Positions 32,616-44,885 are shown, numbered from the stretch's first letter. The stretch: 64,000 bases of DNA from Ancistrus triradiatus (GCA_025084515.1 JAJAGP010000046.1:103347-167346); one strand, 5' to 3'. Notes: generated from the letters alone by a model not told the origin. Numbers and translations are program-made.

Positions 32616-34685
32616 AATGTTATATTAATTAATTAATGGGGATATATATGTATATACATATATATAAAAAAATAGTTTTAGTGTGTGTCTATATTTTTAT
32701 GTATTATATATATTATTTTTGATGTTATGTTATTTTATATTATATTTATATTTGATTTTAATTCATTCATTAATAGCTAAACTCTAATATTATTCTAATA
32801 TATAATATAATATACACTAATTTAATACAATACTAAAATAATCAAAATTCATTATCATTAATATATGTATTTTTGTAATATGTAAAATAGTCATTATATC
32901 CTAAGCCGCTACAGTCATTTTCATTTTAATTACATCCTTTTGTAATTCATCATGTTTAATTATTTTATCCTTTTTAGACTCACGGAGCGGAGAATAAAAA
33001 ATGCTGTACACCCTATTATCTATTATTTCCACAATTTGCATTTGAATTCATTTCAATCATTGTGATTTTGAGATGATATTATTATTTTTTGTATAATACT
33101 ACAATACCCATCCGGAGGATTCATCCCAGCCTTTAGTTATTTCATTTTCGGGTACACTCGATGCCGGTGGAGGAGCTGAGCTTAAAACGAAGTGTAATTG
33201 TGAGCAGTATCAGCAGTCAGCAGACGGAAGCTTCAGAGGATGGTGCAGGTTATACTTTGTGGGAGAGAGGGAGGGGGCACGGGGTAACGGCTTCATTTAT
33301 CGAACAGATCTGTTAACTTGGCACATCCTGTCTGAAGTGTGGGAATGAGTTGCCACCTCATAGGCTGCAGTCCTGCTGCACAGTTATACAACACTCAATT
33401 ATTAGTGATGCTGCCAGAAAAAAGAGTAGTGTCCTGTTGAGTGGTTGTAAGTGTGGTTGCCAGGTTCCTTGTATTGGCTCCATAGGAATGATACACCTCC
33501 ATGTATACATTATTTGGACTTAGCCTTAGTGTTTGAGTCTCCTAAACTCCTCCTGTTGGATCCTTGTACGTTTCCAGGCCCACTAGCACGTCCTTGTCCA
33601 TGCACATGAACCCAGTGTTTGGGATTTGATAACAGGCAGCGAGTTAAAGCCGGCAATATGTAGCCCTCCAGCTAAAAGACGAGTCTTGAGGCCGGACGTT
33701 TTGGTGTTTCACATGTCATCTTTCACCTCCCAGACAGCATGATGGCTCTCGTGGCTCTTCTTTACATTATATCTAAGAGGCAATTTGTGGTTCAGTTGAT
33801 CTGTCCATCCTCGGTCAGCCTAAAACCCATGTCTCCAGGCCTCATTATCCTGCGATGGCCTGCTAACGACCACTGGATCCTCCATGGTGCCACGGGAGCT
33901 CTGAGTTTGGCCAGAAACATCACGAGTGTCTGGAGGAGATTGGAGCCAAGGTGTGTAATGAGGAGCACCGGGCATCATCAAGCCTCCAGTCTGAGATCAG
34001 GATGCAGTCATGACTGGCCTCAGTAAGCAGGGCATCGGTGAGTGGAGTCTCAGAAACGCTGCAACTTTCCTTCAGATGCTCTGATGTAGAGTTTGAGGAA
34101 ATACTTTGGAGTCATATTGGCATCTTTCTAGCCATCCTTAGTGAATCAATTAATCAGAGGTTGCAGTGAGAAGTTATCATGCAAATGTGGCAAGATTTTC
34201 CGTAGTGCACAGTGCTTGGTTCTTTAATATGAGGCCATCATAGGTGTGTTAAAAAAAAACACTGGTTTCACTGCACCCTCATTTGACTGTCACGGCGTGA
34301 TTAATTGCTGCTACTTTAGTGCCAGTAGACCCATCAAGGGAGGTCTGACAGAGCTGAGGTGCTGGAAAGTGAAGATCTGGTTATGGAAAGGAAGAAAAAT
34401 CAATCCAAAGCACTTTAAAATGGAAGCCAGGGATGTCCGGATGATTAGGCAGCGATCACACTGCATACGGAAGCAGTCCAAATGTTATTTCCTCATCTAT
34501 TTGTGGCACAGATGGGGAAACCGTTCATATCAGCGTTTGATAGCATTCTCACTTTCTTAGTACTCTGGTCAGCTAACGATAGCTATCCAGTCTTTGGACA
34601 CAATAAAGTCCACACTTCTGTTTTTGGCTGCATCTCAGAACCTCTTGTGGGCACATCCTGGGACACACCCAGGTCTGCACCAAAC
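32614..34685. other. A+T-rich then unique sequence, no gene supported
   Basis: 32614-33000 is A+T-rich. 33100-34685 has normal composition. A 95-codon ORF (33739-34026) and one at 34246-34560 carry no recognisable family signature or credible exon borders. Confidence 0.5.
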
Positions 34686-34689
34686 GGTT

Positions 34690-34805
34690 CTACAGACTCA
34701 TTTGGGAAGAACTACTCCCTGAGGAGCTCCACTGAGAGCTACTTATGGTCCAGGGTGCTTTTTTGGTTTGCATTTCCAATGCGAGTGATGTAAGCTGTGC
34801 AAATT
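34690..34805. repeat. Second copy of the repeat nested at 8393-8535
   Basis: TTTGGGAAGAACTACTCCCT, then GGTGCTTTTTTGGTTTGCAT and GAGTGATGTAAGCTGTGCAA, follows the same order as the nested block at 8.4 kb. It resembles a dispersed fish repeat whose class I cannot name. Confidence 0.45.
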
Positions 34806-36200
34806 TTACAATGGTGACTCAAAATCGTGTTTCGGTTTCATAGAGGTTCAGCAAAGCCTGGACTTTGCTGTTGCTCCATTTCTCTGTGTTTTCATTCGTC
34901 ACTTGTCTGCCCTGTCCCAAATCAGGTGTAACCGCATCTTGTCCGGCTGTGTGCTTCAGAACGTCTTCATCCCCGACCCGACTCCAGACTTTCACGAGCG
35001 GAAGGATTCCGGCGCGTCTCGAGAGTTACGCGCAGACGTTCGTTAATTGAAATCAGCTCCGGTGTTCAGTATTCACGAGGGCTCGGGTTGATTGCTCAGA
35101 CTCATCACCATTCTAAAGAGCAGCCATTTTTTGTGCCGCTACTTCGGCGACATCAGTGCCTTTATGCGCCTCTGGGAATTTGATGTATTGCCTGCTTAAG
35201 CAGAATTTGCATGCAATGCAGAACATCTCTCTGCAGCTTGTGTCTCTGCATGTAGATTCTTCATCATAAAGCTGTCAAGGCAAGTAAAATTGGGGCAAGG
35301 TGGAGAAAAAAAAGTGAAACGGCCCTGGCAGTCGTTCGATTTTGGCTGAATCTAAATGCTACCGAGTTAGAAGCGAGCTTCCTTTCTTCGCGTGTTAAAT
35401 AGACAAGAACTGCAGTGATTACTAGAATATGAAGAAAAAGAAAAACCTTTTAATCAAGCCTCATTGTGTCAGTGGTGGAGAGAGAGCGGAACCGGCTCTT
35501 TGCGAGAGTTTTATACTATGACATGAGTAATCGATATCTGAGCAGTTACCATTTCTCAGCGGGACGCCGGTGTGGACTTGCCATAGCTTAATGCACTCGG
35601 GGGCCTGCCATCGACGCCGGAGCTGGATCCACCTGACAAATGGAATCAGTAGGCTTTCTCTCAGTCCGGCTCTCGCAGCAGATAAGTAGAGCCATTTAGC
35701 TGCATTACAGCTGTCCTGACAGCAGTGTCATGCCTGGTTTGGGTCTTCTCGCTTTGCCTGATTTAGTGGCTCCAAACTAAGTCCCAGCGGGTGGCCTCTC
35801 TGCTAATTTTCCTTTAACCAGATTTTCATTAGCACTATCAGGTCACTGTATTCTCTACATGAGATGGGAAGGGAGTGAAAAGAGTATGAGAAGGACTTGA
35901 GAAGGTCGAAGAGTATGACGAGGTGAAGATGATTTACAGGCAGAAGTTTGGCAAGTTCTGCAGTAGCGGATTTTGCCCCGCATTTGCCCTCTAGCAGCGT
36001 CGGGGAGAGGGCGAAAGGTGGAGCAAGCATTGGAAATGGCTTAGTGGTTAAGGCTTGGGATTACAAATCAGAATACAGGTAGTCCACAATTTACAATGGG
36101 GATACATTCAGACGAATCCTTCATAGCTGCATTACTCGTGCTTAAGACATGACCTTGGATTTTCACTACATTTCCCAGTGTTCATCACTATGGATGATAT
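34806..36200. other. Unique CpG-bearing sequence, no gene
   Basis: Repeat-free, with scattered CpGs (34960-35045, 35560-35640). The 35740-35850 stretch (TCTGCTAATTTTCC, CAGATTTTCATTAGCAC) is a candidate noncoding conserved block. Nothing coding is supported. Confidence 0.4.
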
Positions 36201-36204
36201 CGTG

Positions 36205-36362
36205 GGATTGGCCTGCGGTGGCCTAGCATTTAAGGTACTTGACTATAGACCAAAAGGTCCAGGGTTCAAATCCCACCTCTGCCAGGCTGTCACTCTTGGG
36301 GCCTTGAACAAGGCCCTTAACCGACAATTGCTTGGATTGTAAGACTGCATCAATTGTAAGTT
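36205..36362 (+). repeat. tRNA-derived SINE, tail truncated
   Basis: The tRNA-like head has GTGGCCTAGCATTTAAGG (A-box-like) and AGGTCCAGGGTTCAAATCCC (B-box). The body runs through GACAATTGCTTGGATTGTAA and stops at a TTGTAAGT phrase, where the L2-like tail should start. Transposon-end sequence follows immediately. Confidence 0.85.
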
Positions 36363-36370
36363 TTAGATGT

Positions 36371-36430
36371 TATTCGGCCAAAAGTATTGGGACACGCCCC
36401 CGCACTCGACCAAAAGTATTGGCGCACATG
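36371..36430 (+). mobile_element. DNA-transposon end fragment, tandem double copy
   Basis: TCGGCCAAAAGTATTGGGAC and CGACCAAAAGTATTGGCGCA lie about 30 bp apart. The GGCCAAAAGTATTGGGACAC core is the terminal-repeat motif of a common fish Tc1-type element and matches the minus strand of the 13.2-14.2 kb minisatellite. This may be an early two-unit stage of the same amplification. Confidence 0.6.
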
Positions 36431-36434
36431 CCAT

Positions 36435-37980
36435 ATTCATTTCGTTTTCCACATTTCAAGCACAGTTGTAGTTCCTTCAGGAAATGCAGATCTAGTTATA
36501 ACATTGTAATTCGTGCAAAACTGCATCTTCTTACTGACCAAAACAAAATATTGTCAAAGCACCTTTATAGTGGAATTATTACCAGTGACATGCATTATGT
36601 AGCTTCAGTTTTCTTAAATCATTGCTTTCAACCTGTTTTCTCAAAATTGCCTTAAACCTCAACCAGCACCCCTGCATCAGCTCTGTACCTCCCACTGTAG
36701 GAACCACTCAATTAAGGGATACAAATCTCCACCCAGAGACTACGACCAGGATAAATGATAAGTGATTTGACCAAGGAAAAAATGGGAACTAACCAGTGGA
36801 AGTTAAGCAGGGTAAGGCCATTATGAAACCCGTTTTTTTTTCAGTCAAGAAGACGTCGCAGTTAACATCAAATAAACAATTACATTTGGTTAAACGCTGT
36901 ATTTGGCTAAACAAGCCGTTAAATTAAAATACCTAGTAGACCTTCTGTAAAGGTGCGCAAACGTTTCAAAAATTAACAAACCGTGTCATGACCAGACCTA
37001 AATGAGACTGCACATTAACTAGGTCCACTTAAGCTATCTGTACTGATATTAGAATAAGAAAGCATCGCATCAGGTTGATTCCGACCTCGCCTCTCCGTCT
37101 GACACTCCAACATGTCCTTCACTGAGGTGGAGAAGCTTGGGGTTTGTAGCGCGTTCATCACGCCCTGAGCTGAATCAATGGTATCTGTAAAACACAACAG
37201 ACAGCATACTAAAACCCATCGATCACTCACCTTGGAAATGTATCATACTTGCAGGAGACCTGACTCCCCCTCTAAAGCTCATTAAAAATGGATCACACGG
37301 ACGTCACGCCTTGTGTTCTAGCTCTAATTCTCCTACAGTGCCATAGCCAAACCAACAAACAGCCTCGGTGTATTTGGAGTTTTGCAACTTGGATTCGCTT
37401 TAATCAGAAGTACGGCTTGAGTCTGAAGAATGTTTTATGTTTGTTAAAATGTTTTTTACTCTCAACCTGTTATTATTGAATTAGCAAGGACGACGCAATC
37501 AGGCGTGATGAATACGTTGATGAGTACGGTCTTTCAGAATCATCAGTGCTCCTTTGATTAAAACCGGAGAACTATTGTACCGTGCTGATTAGGGAATAGG
37601 CGTATAACCTAGACTATTTAAAAATAAATTATACCAAACATTTACAATCAAGCTGCTTTTCAAGGGAACAGGAGGTGATGCAGGAGGTGGTTGTGGAGTG
37701 AGGTTTTGCTTGGGGTCAGGTTTTCACTGAGAAATGAATTGTAATATGTAAGGCGAGAAATAACTGGCACAGTGGCACAGCTGGTACTGTTGGGTGTTCA
37801 GATTCAGAGGGTTCTGTATAGATGCAGAACATGCAGTGTTGTCCAGGATAGGTGTCATTAATGCCCATTCCAACCACAGATCCAGCCCTCTAGACCGGGA
37901 TGGAGTTCGGAGGTTGGAACCTTAGACACAGACATGAACCACGGACTCCTTCATTTTATATATATATATGGACTTGCTAG
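36435..37980. other. Unique sequence, no gene supported
   Basis: No repeats recognised except a short TATATATATA at 37957. ORFs at 36332-36655, 37015-37230 and 37288-37479 show no domain. Confidence 0.5.
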
Positions 37981-37981
37981 T

Positions 37982-38895
37982 GTGCTTTGGATCATTGTCC
38001 TGCTGCAGAACCCAAGTTCATTTCAGCTTGAGGTCACCAACAGATGGCCGGACATTCTCCCTAAGGATTTTTTGGTAGACAGCAGAATCCAAGTTCCATG
38101 TATCACAGCAAGTCTTCCAGGTCCTGAAGCAGCAAAATGGCCCCAGACCATCACACTACCACCACCATATTTTACTGCTGCTATAATGTTCTTTTTCTGA
38201 AATGCTGTGTCTTCCAAAGAGTTCAGCTTTTGTCTCGTCAGTCCACAGAATGTTTTCTCAAAAGTCTTGGGGGATCATCAAGATGTGTTCTGGAAAAATT
38301 GAGATTTTGCTCAGCAGTGGTTTTCGTCTTGGAACTCTGCCATGCAGGCCATTTTTGCCCAGTTTCTTTCTTATGGTGGGGGCATGAACACTGACCTTAA
38401 CTGAGGCAAGTGTGGCCTGCAGTTCTTTGGATGTTGTTGTGGGGTCTTTTGTGACCTCTTGGATGAGTCGTGGCTGTGCTCTTGGGGTAATTTTGGTCGG
38501 CCGGCCACTCCTGGGAAGGTTCACCACTGTTCCACGTCTTCTCCATTTGTGGATAATGGCTCTCACTGTGGTTCGCTGGAGTCCCAAAGCTTTAGGAATG
38601 GCTTTATAACCCTTTCCAGACTGATAGATCTCAATTACTTTCTTTCTCAATTGTTCCTGAATTTCTTTGGATCTCGGCATGATGTGTAGCTTTTAAGGAT
38701 ATTTTGCTTGTCTTCACTTTGTCAGGCAGATCCTATTTAAATTATGTCCTGTTTGAGAACAGGTGTGGCAATAATCAGGCCTGGGTGTGGCTAGAGACAG
38801 TGAACTCAGGTGTGATAAACCATAGTTAAGATAGTTAAACATGTAAAAAATTAGAAAATCAGGAAGGTGGAAAACACTTTTTCACACCACTGTGT
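37982..38895 (-). mobile_element. Truncated Tc1 element with one terminal repeat
   Basis: The right end, read on minus, begins CAGTGGTGTGAAAAAGTG and continues through CACCTTCCTGATTTTC. Transposase sequence follows on the minus strand. The left side stops at GCTTTGGATCATTGTCC, so the second and third catalytic blocks and the left terminal repeat are missing. This is a different Tc1 family from the 15.9 and 61.1 kb copies (different ends and start MPRSKEI). Confidence 0.88.
38023..38680 (-). pseudogene. Tc1 transposase pseudogene, N-terminal two thirds
   Basis: Start at 38680, MPRSKEIQEQLRKKVIEIYQ. Helix-turn-helix with YKAIPKALGLQRTTVRAI, GRPTKITPRA linker, second helix domain with SKELQATLA, then RRKPLLSK. 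A frameshift follows. The first catalytic Asp block W-T-D-E-T-K-A-E-L-F-G is readable near 38215-38250 in another frame. GGGSVMVWGHFAASGPGRLA is at about 38105-38170. The sequence ends before the second Asp. Confidence 0.88.
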
Positions 38896-38904
38896 ATACA
38901 CTGT

Positions 38905-39012
38905 GTCATATATATATATCCCTTCTCCTTCTATATAATTATATATAATTAGAAACCTTAGTTATATATAATTGGAATATAGTTATATATAATTAGAAAC
39001 CTTAATTACAGT
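38905..39012. repeat. Short A+T-rich tandem repeat
   Basis: Phrases ATTATATATAATTAGAAACC and GTTATATATAATTGG recur two to three times, after a TA run. Self-complementary in part. Confidence 0.7.
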
Positions 39013-39774
39013 CACTTCAAACAATGTGGTCAAAATGTACTTGTCAAAAAAGGTCTATATCAATAACCGTTGAACGTTCTCAATCTTTCGTTCTTTTACT
39101 TCCTAATCCTTTGGTCTAGAGCAGTCATGCCCTGTCACATCAAAAGTCGCCCGGATTGCTCGCCTTATGCGTCTGCCACCTTAATGTGGGGAAACAACAT
39201 CGAGCCTGTGTTCTATAATGCATAAAGATCATCTGTGGCAGACACACCACCCGGGCAGGCATTGCATCTCATTATGGCATGCAGCATCAACTCCTAAACT
39301 GTTCAGGAAGTCAGCAAGCCTTCTGAGTGACAAAATGGCCCATCAATAATGAGTAAAGGCTGGAGCACAAATTGGAGAGAGATAGGAACTGGTGATCTGT
39401 AGAGAGTCACGAGGCTGCGGGCTCTGCCATCAAGGCGAGCCTAATGCCTCTTTGAAGCCACATGGATGCATAATAGATGGTGATGCATGTTTTATGGAGA
39501 CGGAGGACTCAAAGTGCTCGGCTCCTCTTTAACCAGGTTAAAGAAGCAGATCGTGATCAGATGAGTGAAGGCGGCTAAGGGTTTGGACTATGAATGTTGT
39601 AATATCTGGAATATATTGTGTAAGACGATTGATTAACGTGGGACAGCGCTGGGGTAGCAGGATTACTTTATCTGTTGTTTCTACTGGGAAAATTCCTACC
39701 TCATTCCAGCATATGTCACCTAACACTAACCCACTGTATAACATCTATATACAGTATCCATTGACTTAACAGTG
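39013..39774. other. Unique sequence, candidate conserved noncoding block
   Basis: 39130-39480 is repeat-free with TTCTATAATGCATAAAGATC, GCATTGCATCTCATTATGGC and CCATCAATAATGAG. No gene. Confidence 0.3.
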
Positions 39775-39950
39775 TATCAGGGTCACGGGGCTTATTCCCA
39801 TTCTCTGGTGTACTCCAGACTTTGTGCCAGTTCACCAACAGGTTCTGTAAGCACTTAATCATTTGGAACACCACCCGGAATTGTACCCAGTCCATCAGGA
39901 ACAGTCAATTTCCAGCAACTGGCTCGTACCACTGAGCTGCCAGAGCTGTT
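39775..39950. repeat. Very degenerate dispersed repeat
   Basis: CAGGGTCACGGGGCTTATTC, TGGTGTACTCCAGAC and GAATTGTACCCAGTCC then ACCACTGAGCTGCCAG follow the order of a common fish repeat with a GAAC-CC box, but with heavy decay. Uncertain. Confidence 0.3.
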
Positions 39951-40200
39951 CAATCAAAGTAAGCTCCCCAGACAAAATGAGTCACCTGTTTGTTTTTTTG
40001 TAGTAACTCCAGGCTCCAGCAGGTGTCGTTGCATGAGGATGCTCGAGCTACAGTATAAATACCTGCAGGGTGTGCGACGGGACTCATAGATTGAACAGAG
40101 GTGGTACAGTGCGGTGGACGTCTCTTCCAATGTGTGGAACATGGGTCGTTAAGCAGATAGTAATAATTAGCAAAAAGGATTGATTGCATTTGGAAGAAGT

Positions 40201-40530
40201 AGCTGAATTTCAGGTATATCGAAGTGTACAGTCACACGGATCTACCAGCAGAGGAAACAACCCCAGTCTACAGGAAATGCTAGTCAGAATTGCAGCCGAA
40301 AAACAAAACTGATGGACAGAGACAGACGGCATGTTTCACAGATTGTGAGGAAAAATTGCTTCAAGTCAACACAGGTCCTTCAGAACCAATTTCTGAAAGA
40401 CACTCAGGAGAACTGCATACCATGAACATACGGAGCAGAGTGGCACGCTAGAGACCGTGGTTCACTCCAGCTCACAAAGTTGCCAGGTTACAATGGGCGA
40501 AAAGACAGATATTGGACTGATCATAGATCA
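40201..40530 (+). pseudogene. Dead Tc1/mariner-type transposase, N-terminal half
   Basis: One plus-strand frame from about 40204 reads ISKCTVTRIYQQRKQPQSTG, then SRKTKLMDRDRRHVSQIVRK, then KSTQVLQNQFLKDTQEN, a stop (TGA at 40423), then GAEWHARDRG and GRKDRYWTDH. This is the order of helix-turn-helix, linker and second helix domain of a Tc1-like transposase. It may belong to the same family as the DDE half at 12090-12534, but the two do not overlap. No terminal repeats identified. Confidence 0.65.
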
Positions 40531-40534
40531 GTAT

Positions 40535-41475
40535 ATCAAGCCCACCAATGCAAAGCCTGGATGGTGCCTTCCAGATGGTGTCTTCTGGCCAGGTGGGGCA
40601 TTCTCATGGAATTACCATGAGCATGTCAGTAGGATCATCTCTCAGTGCTCCAACAGTGACCCCTGCAGCCTGCATGCCATGGACGTTAATCCCATTCCTG
40701 GCGTGCCTACGCTCTGGTTTCTTTGGACATAGGCACCAAAGATGATCCTGAAAAAAGCAAAGCATCCTCTTTCTCCCCTGCTTGTCCTGCTCTGGGTGGC
40801 AGAAGATCCGCACCACCCAACCTTCACGTCATAAATCCAGCCCAAGGACCAAACCCAGGTCCTAAGGGTCATCACCAAAGCTGCTCTGAAGAGAGCTTCC
40901 TATAATTCCGTAGACCCATACCCTTCATATTTTTATCTCGCCACCCATAATACATGAGCAAATAAAGTATCGGTTCATGGGCTCGAAATCATTTTGTCTA
41001 GGCAGGTGAGCATCGATCATGGCTGACTGAACACTGATTTGAGACTGAAGACGCATATTGTCGAGCATATTGCGTTTTCACCTCGGCCATCACGTTTGAT
41101 GCCTGCCTTTGATGCGGAGCACGGAGCAGCATATCAATAACTGTCTGCGAGGGAAAAAGGATTGGATCTGCACGGCAGGCTCGACTCTCTGATTTGGGAG
41201 GTGTGAGGAAGCGTCTCGTCTCGTCTATTTACAATACTCTCCCATTAGATTAATTGCATGGCGTAACGTATTGCCGCACGACGACTCCGAAAGCAAAGAT
41301 GAAAATCTGCGAGTAAATCTATCTGTGGTGCAATGAATCTATTCAGGAAAGTCATGGAGTGTGAAGTTCAGCGCTGGTGCGTGGTGTCACTCACATCTTC
41401 ATTCGGTTTTAATAACGTACTCTACATTGGAGCTCAGGTTAAATGAAAGCTAGAAGATCCCATGTGTGGCTGCAT
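40535..41475. other. Unique sequence, candidate noncoding constraint
   Basis: Overlapping ORFs at 40457-40905 are not recognised; part could be decayed transposase. 41000-41370 is repeat-free and CpG-bearing, with GCATATCAATAACTG, CCCATTAGATTAATTGCATG and GTGCAATGAATC, typical of conserved developmental noncoding DNA. Confidence 0.35.
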
Positions 41476-41600
41476 CAGTGCAGGTATGAGCCGTTTAACG
41501 TGCGCATTGCTTTCTGCGAAACAGGACGACCGCAAGTTTATACTTTGTGTTTTATTTTAAGCAATAATATCAATTAGCACAAAATGTAAACATCGACTAG
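41476..41600 (+). repeat. Dispersed GGTATG...GTTTAACGT repeat
   Basis: CAGGTATGAGCCGTTTAACG, then GCGCATTGCTTTCTGCGAAA, matches 50509-50560 and the fragment at 2969-2990. Class unknown. Confidence 0.5.
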
Positions 41601-43368
41601 TTAATTTGTTCTTCATTTCTCAACCATGTGACGCTCACTTGTGTTAAATCACTGAAACTATCTAGTGCTTAACAGGCTTATTGTTATGCCCAGTTGTCCC
41701 CCTATGATCGATAAAGGGGTAAAGCTATGACTTTCTAATTTCTGTGTGTGCCCCAATACCACAAGTAGTCCAGAAAAACCCTTGTACTTTACACTAGTCA
41801 AACCACTTGTTAGCTGTTCCAGAACCAAAGGCCAAACTGGCGCTTTGGGGCTATTTATGACCTCATTCAGATATGGTTGCCTGAAAACTTTTTCTTTTTT
41901 TCCTTATATGGACCTCATACATAAGTGGTTGCTTATGGGCTGTCCAAGAAATATCATCTCCTTCTTGACAGCTCTAAACTTAATAGCAAACTCACTTTCC
42001 CTACTAGTCTCACCGTAGGACAAAGAAAGTATTTACCATAGAAGTCATTAAATAATCATACCCATAACTCAACATTCCAGCTTCTAATAACGTCTCGAGG
42101 CAGTGGGATTAAGTTTAGAGGATTGCTATTGATGGCAGATCAAACGTTTTTGCGTTTCCCCCTCTTGTTTACCAAGAGTGTCAATAAAGTAATCATTAAA
42201 AATTGAGCCTGTAAATCACCGGCCGGCTCATAATTGTTCAAACTCTGCACCTCAGACGTGTTTCACTATGCAGTAGCTGTAGTTCTTCATGCAGGCTGAC
42301 TCATCGCTCTGCTGTCAGCTGGAGGCACTTGCAAAACCGAGGCTCGGATTGTTTCTATATCTCCCGAAGACTGATATAGAAACAAATCAAATCTTAATCA
42401 AGCGGTGGAACCTTGAAGCGCTGGCATTTTTAAAAGGCAGATCACGATCTCTCTGCTTGCCACGATGGTTTGGACAGAAATCGTGTTAATCCAAAATGCA
42501 AAGTGGCTAAACTGCCTCCTGAACTTGAGCTTTAATTGTTCCCACAGCATACCTGAGCATAGGAACATATCTGAGCAGAGCAGATTGATAGGAACGCCTG
42601 TTTGGCATCCTCACGCTCTCTTTTTCCGTCACTCACAAACAAGATTCCACGTCCATCAAACATCTGATGCAACCTTCAAATACCAAGCCTCTACTTGAGG
42701 CTTAACATCGAACTGACTTGTTAATGGAGTCTTTGGCCGAGTCTTTTCTCATGAACAAATGGCTCTTTTTCTGTAACACAGTATCAACCTGGCTCGTTTG
42801 TGATGATAAGGAATGAACTGATGTTTTATCCAAAGCAACATGTTGTGTTTGTGCAAATTTTAATCACACAGATGGGGCACCAAAACAAAGGAAAGATGAA
42901 TTAGTGTGTTGATGCTCTGAAGCGCCGTGGCTGCCGTTCCAGCTGTTGTTCCAGCAGCTTTTTCTTTTGTCTTTTTCATCTCGATTGCACCTTATTCCAG
43001 AACTGTGGTCATGCACTCAGGTGTTTTAACATAAAACTAGAGAAGATGCGTTATATCAGAAAGGGGGTTATGAGGGTTAGGTAGATTTAACGAAGGATCG
43101 AACGTTTAAGAATATGGTCTTGTGTCTAAATGATCGTTGGTGCAAACCTGATGCAGGTTCCCGTCAGCCACAGTGGCCTCCACTGCAATGTGAAAGAAGC
43201 AAACATTAGACAAACTGTGTACCTGTAAAGCTTGCCTTCCTTCGCCCGCTAGAGCTTTCCCTTAGATCTATATCAGCTCCTGCTTGTCTCACTCGCACAA
43301 AAACACACGGGGTGTGAAGGGTTTCCAGGAAATGCGAGCACCGACTCAAACGGGAGCACAGTTACCTT
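41601..43368. other. Unique sequence, no gene supported
   Basis: Repeat-poor. 42170-42330 (TCAATAAAGTAATCATTAAA, CTCATAATTGTTC) is a possible conserved block. ORFs at 41746-42018 and 42289-42698 lack recognisable domains. Confidence 0.4.
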
Positions 43369-43382
43369 GTTGCCATGGTAAC
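43369..43382. promoter_or_regulatory. Perfect palindromic X-box (RFX-type) motif
   Basis: GTTGCCATGGTAAC is the full inverted-repeat RFX consensus (GTNRCC, 0-3 bases, RGYAAC), with a half-site GTTACC eight bases upstream. It lies in unique sequence. RFX factors bind such sites in ciliary and neural gene control. Binding here is inference. Confidence 0.5.
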
Positions 43383-43431
43383 GTCCCGCTGCTGTCCTCC
43401 TGTGGTACCTGCTTCAGGGGATTTTGTGATG

Positions 43432-43449
43432 CACACACACACACACACA
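43432..43449 (+). repeat. Short (CA)n
   Basis: Nine CA units. Confidence 0.9.
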
Positions 43450-43589
43450 TGCGGTACGTTGTATGGACTATAAAACAAATGCTGCCGTTCAGATGAACAT
43501 CTGAATGGAGACAAAGTCAAACCTGAGTGAGAAGAGTAAATTCATTTTGATGTTTTTCATGGTCAACATCACTTTCCCATAGAACACGA

Positions 43590-44885
43590 TGCTCAGATGT
43601 AAGAATGTCCTGAAGGGGACGCTGGTTGCAGAGGTGGGTTCAAAGGCACCGCCGGGACACGAACCTGGGGCCTGTGGAGGTGGAAGGCAGGACGACAGGG
43701 AGAAATGAAGAACGAACAGCAAGGAAGAGAGGGAAGGATTAGGAAGGAAGGAAGAGAAGTGAGGAAGGGAAAACTGCATAAATAGAGTAAGTAAGGAAGG
43801 AAGGAATAAAGAAAAGAAGCAAGGAAGAGAAGAAAGAGTCATGAAGATAGTAAGGAAGGAAGAGGGAAGGAAATAACTGAGGAAGGAACAGTTAGGCAGA
43901 GAGGGAAGGAGGGAGGAAGAAAAGAAGAAAGGAAGTGAAGTGAGGAAGGGAAAAGTCATGAATAGAGTAAGGAAGGAAGGAAGAAGCAATGAAGGATGGA
44001 AGGGAAAAAGATTCATGAGGAAAGCAAGGAAGTAAGAAATGAATATGTAAAGAAAAAGCAACCAAGGGGGGAAGGGAAGGAAGAGTCATGAAGAGAGGAA
44101 GGAAGGAAGGAAGGAAGGAAGGAAGGAAAGAAGTGAGGAAGGAAAGAGTGGTGGTCAGTACACAAGGTGCAGGTGTAAGCATGTCCTGATGGGGATGCTG
44201 GTCCATCACAGGGCAAGTAGGGGGCACCATTGCAGACCTGGTTGGAAGGCATCACCAGGACATGAACCTGGGTCCCCATGGTGGTGAAAGGAAGGAAGGA
44301 AAAACTGAAGAAAAGAAGTGAAGAAGGAACGGTTAGGAAGAGATGGAAGGAGGGAGGAAGAAAAGGAGGAAGGGGTAGAAGTAAGGAAGGGAAGAAAGAG
44401 TCATGAAGCAAGTAAGGAAGGAAGGAAGATGAGGAGATAAAAAAAAGAAGTGAGGAAATATGTAAGGAAGTTAGAAAAGAAGCAACTTGGGGGAAGCAAC
44501 AATCATACAAAGAGAAAAAGAAAAGAAGGAAGGAAAAAGGGTCATGAATAGAGTAAGGAAATAAGGAAGGAATAAAGAAAAGTATGTGAGGAAGGAAGTT
44601 AGAAATGAAGTGAGGTGGGGAAGAAACGCTCTTAAGAAAGAAAGGAAGTGAAGGAAGAGCGAGGGAGTGAGAGAGGAAGAAAAGAAGGAATAGGAATGGA
44701 TGAGGAAGGAAAGAGTCATGGTCAGCATCGCTTTAGGGTCTAGTACCTATCCCATAGAACACAGGGTGCTGGTGTAAGCATGTCCTGAAGGGGATGCTGG
44801 TCCATCAGAGGGCAGGCAGATGGATGGACCTGGATGGAAGGCCTCCCAGGACATGAACCTGGGTCTCCATGGTGGTGGAAGGAAG
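43590..44885 (+). repeat. Three-copy module, about 580-bp spacing
   Basis: A segment with GTAAGCATGTCCTGA, GGGGATGCTGGTCCATCA, GGACATGAACCTGGGTC and CATGGTGGTG plus GGAAGG recurs near 43592, 44168 and 44752. Spacings are about 576 and 584 bp, with GGAA-rich DNA between. This is a tandem higher-order unit made of one complex module plus one purine array. The first copy is the most diverged. Confidence 0.75.

Noticed and set aside
33739..34026. 95-codon plus-strand ORF
   Set aside because: No family signature and no clear exon borders; length is not exceptional in 64 kb of six frames.
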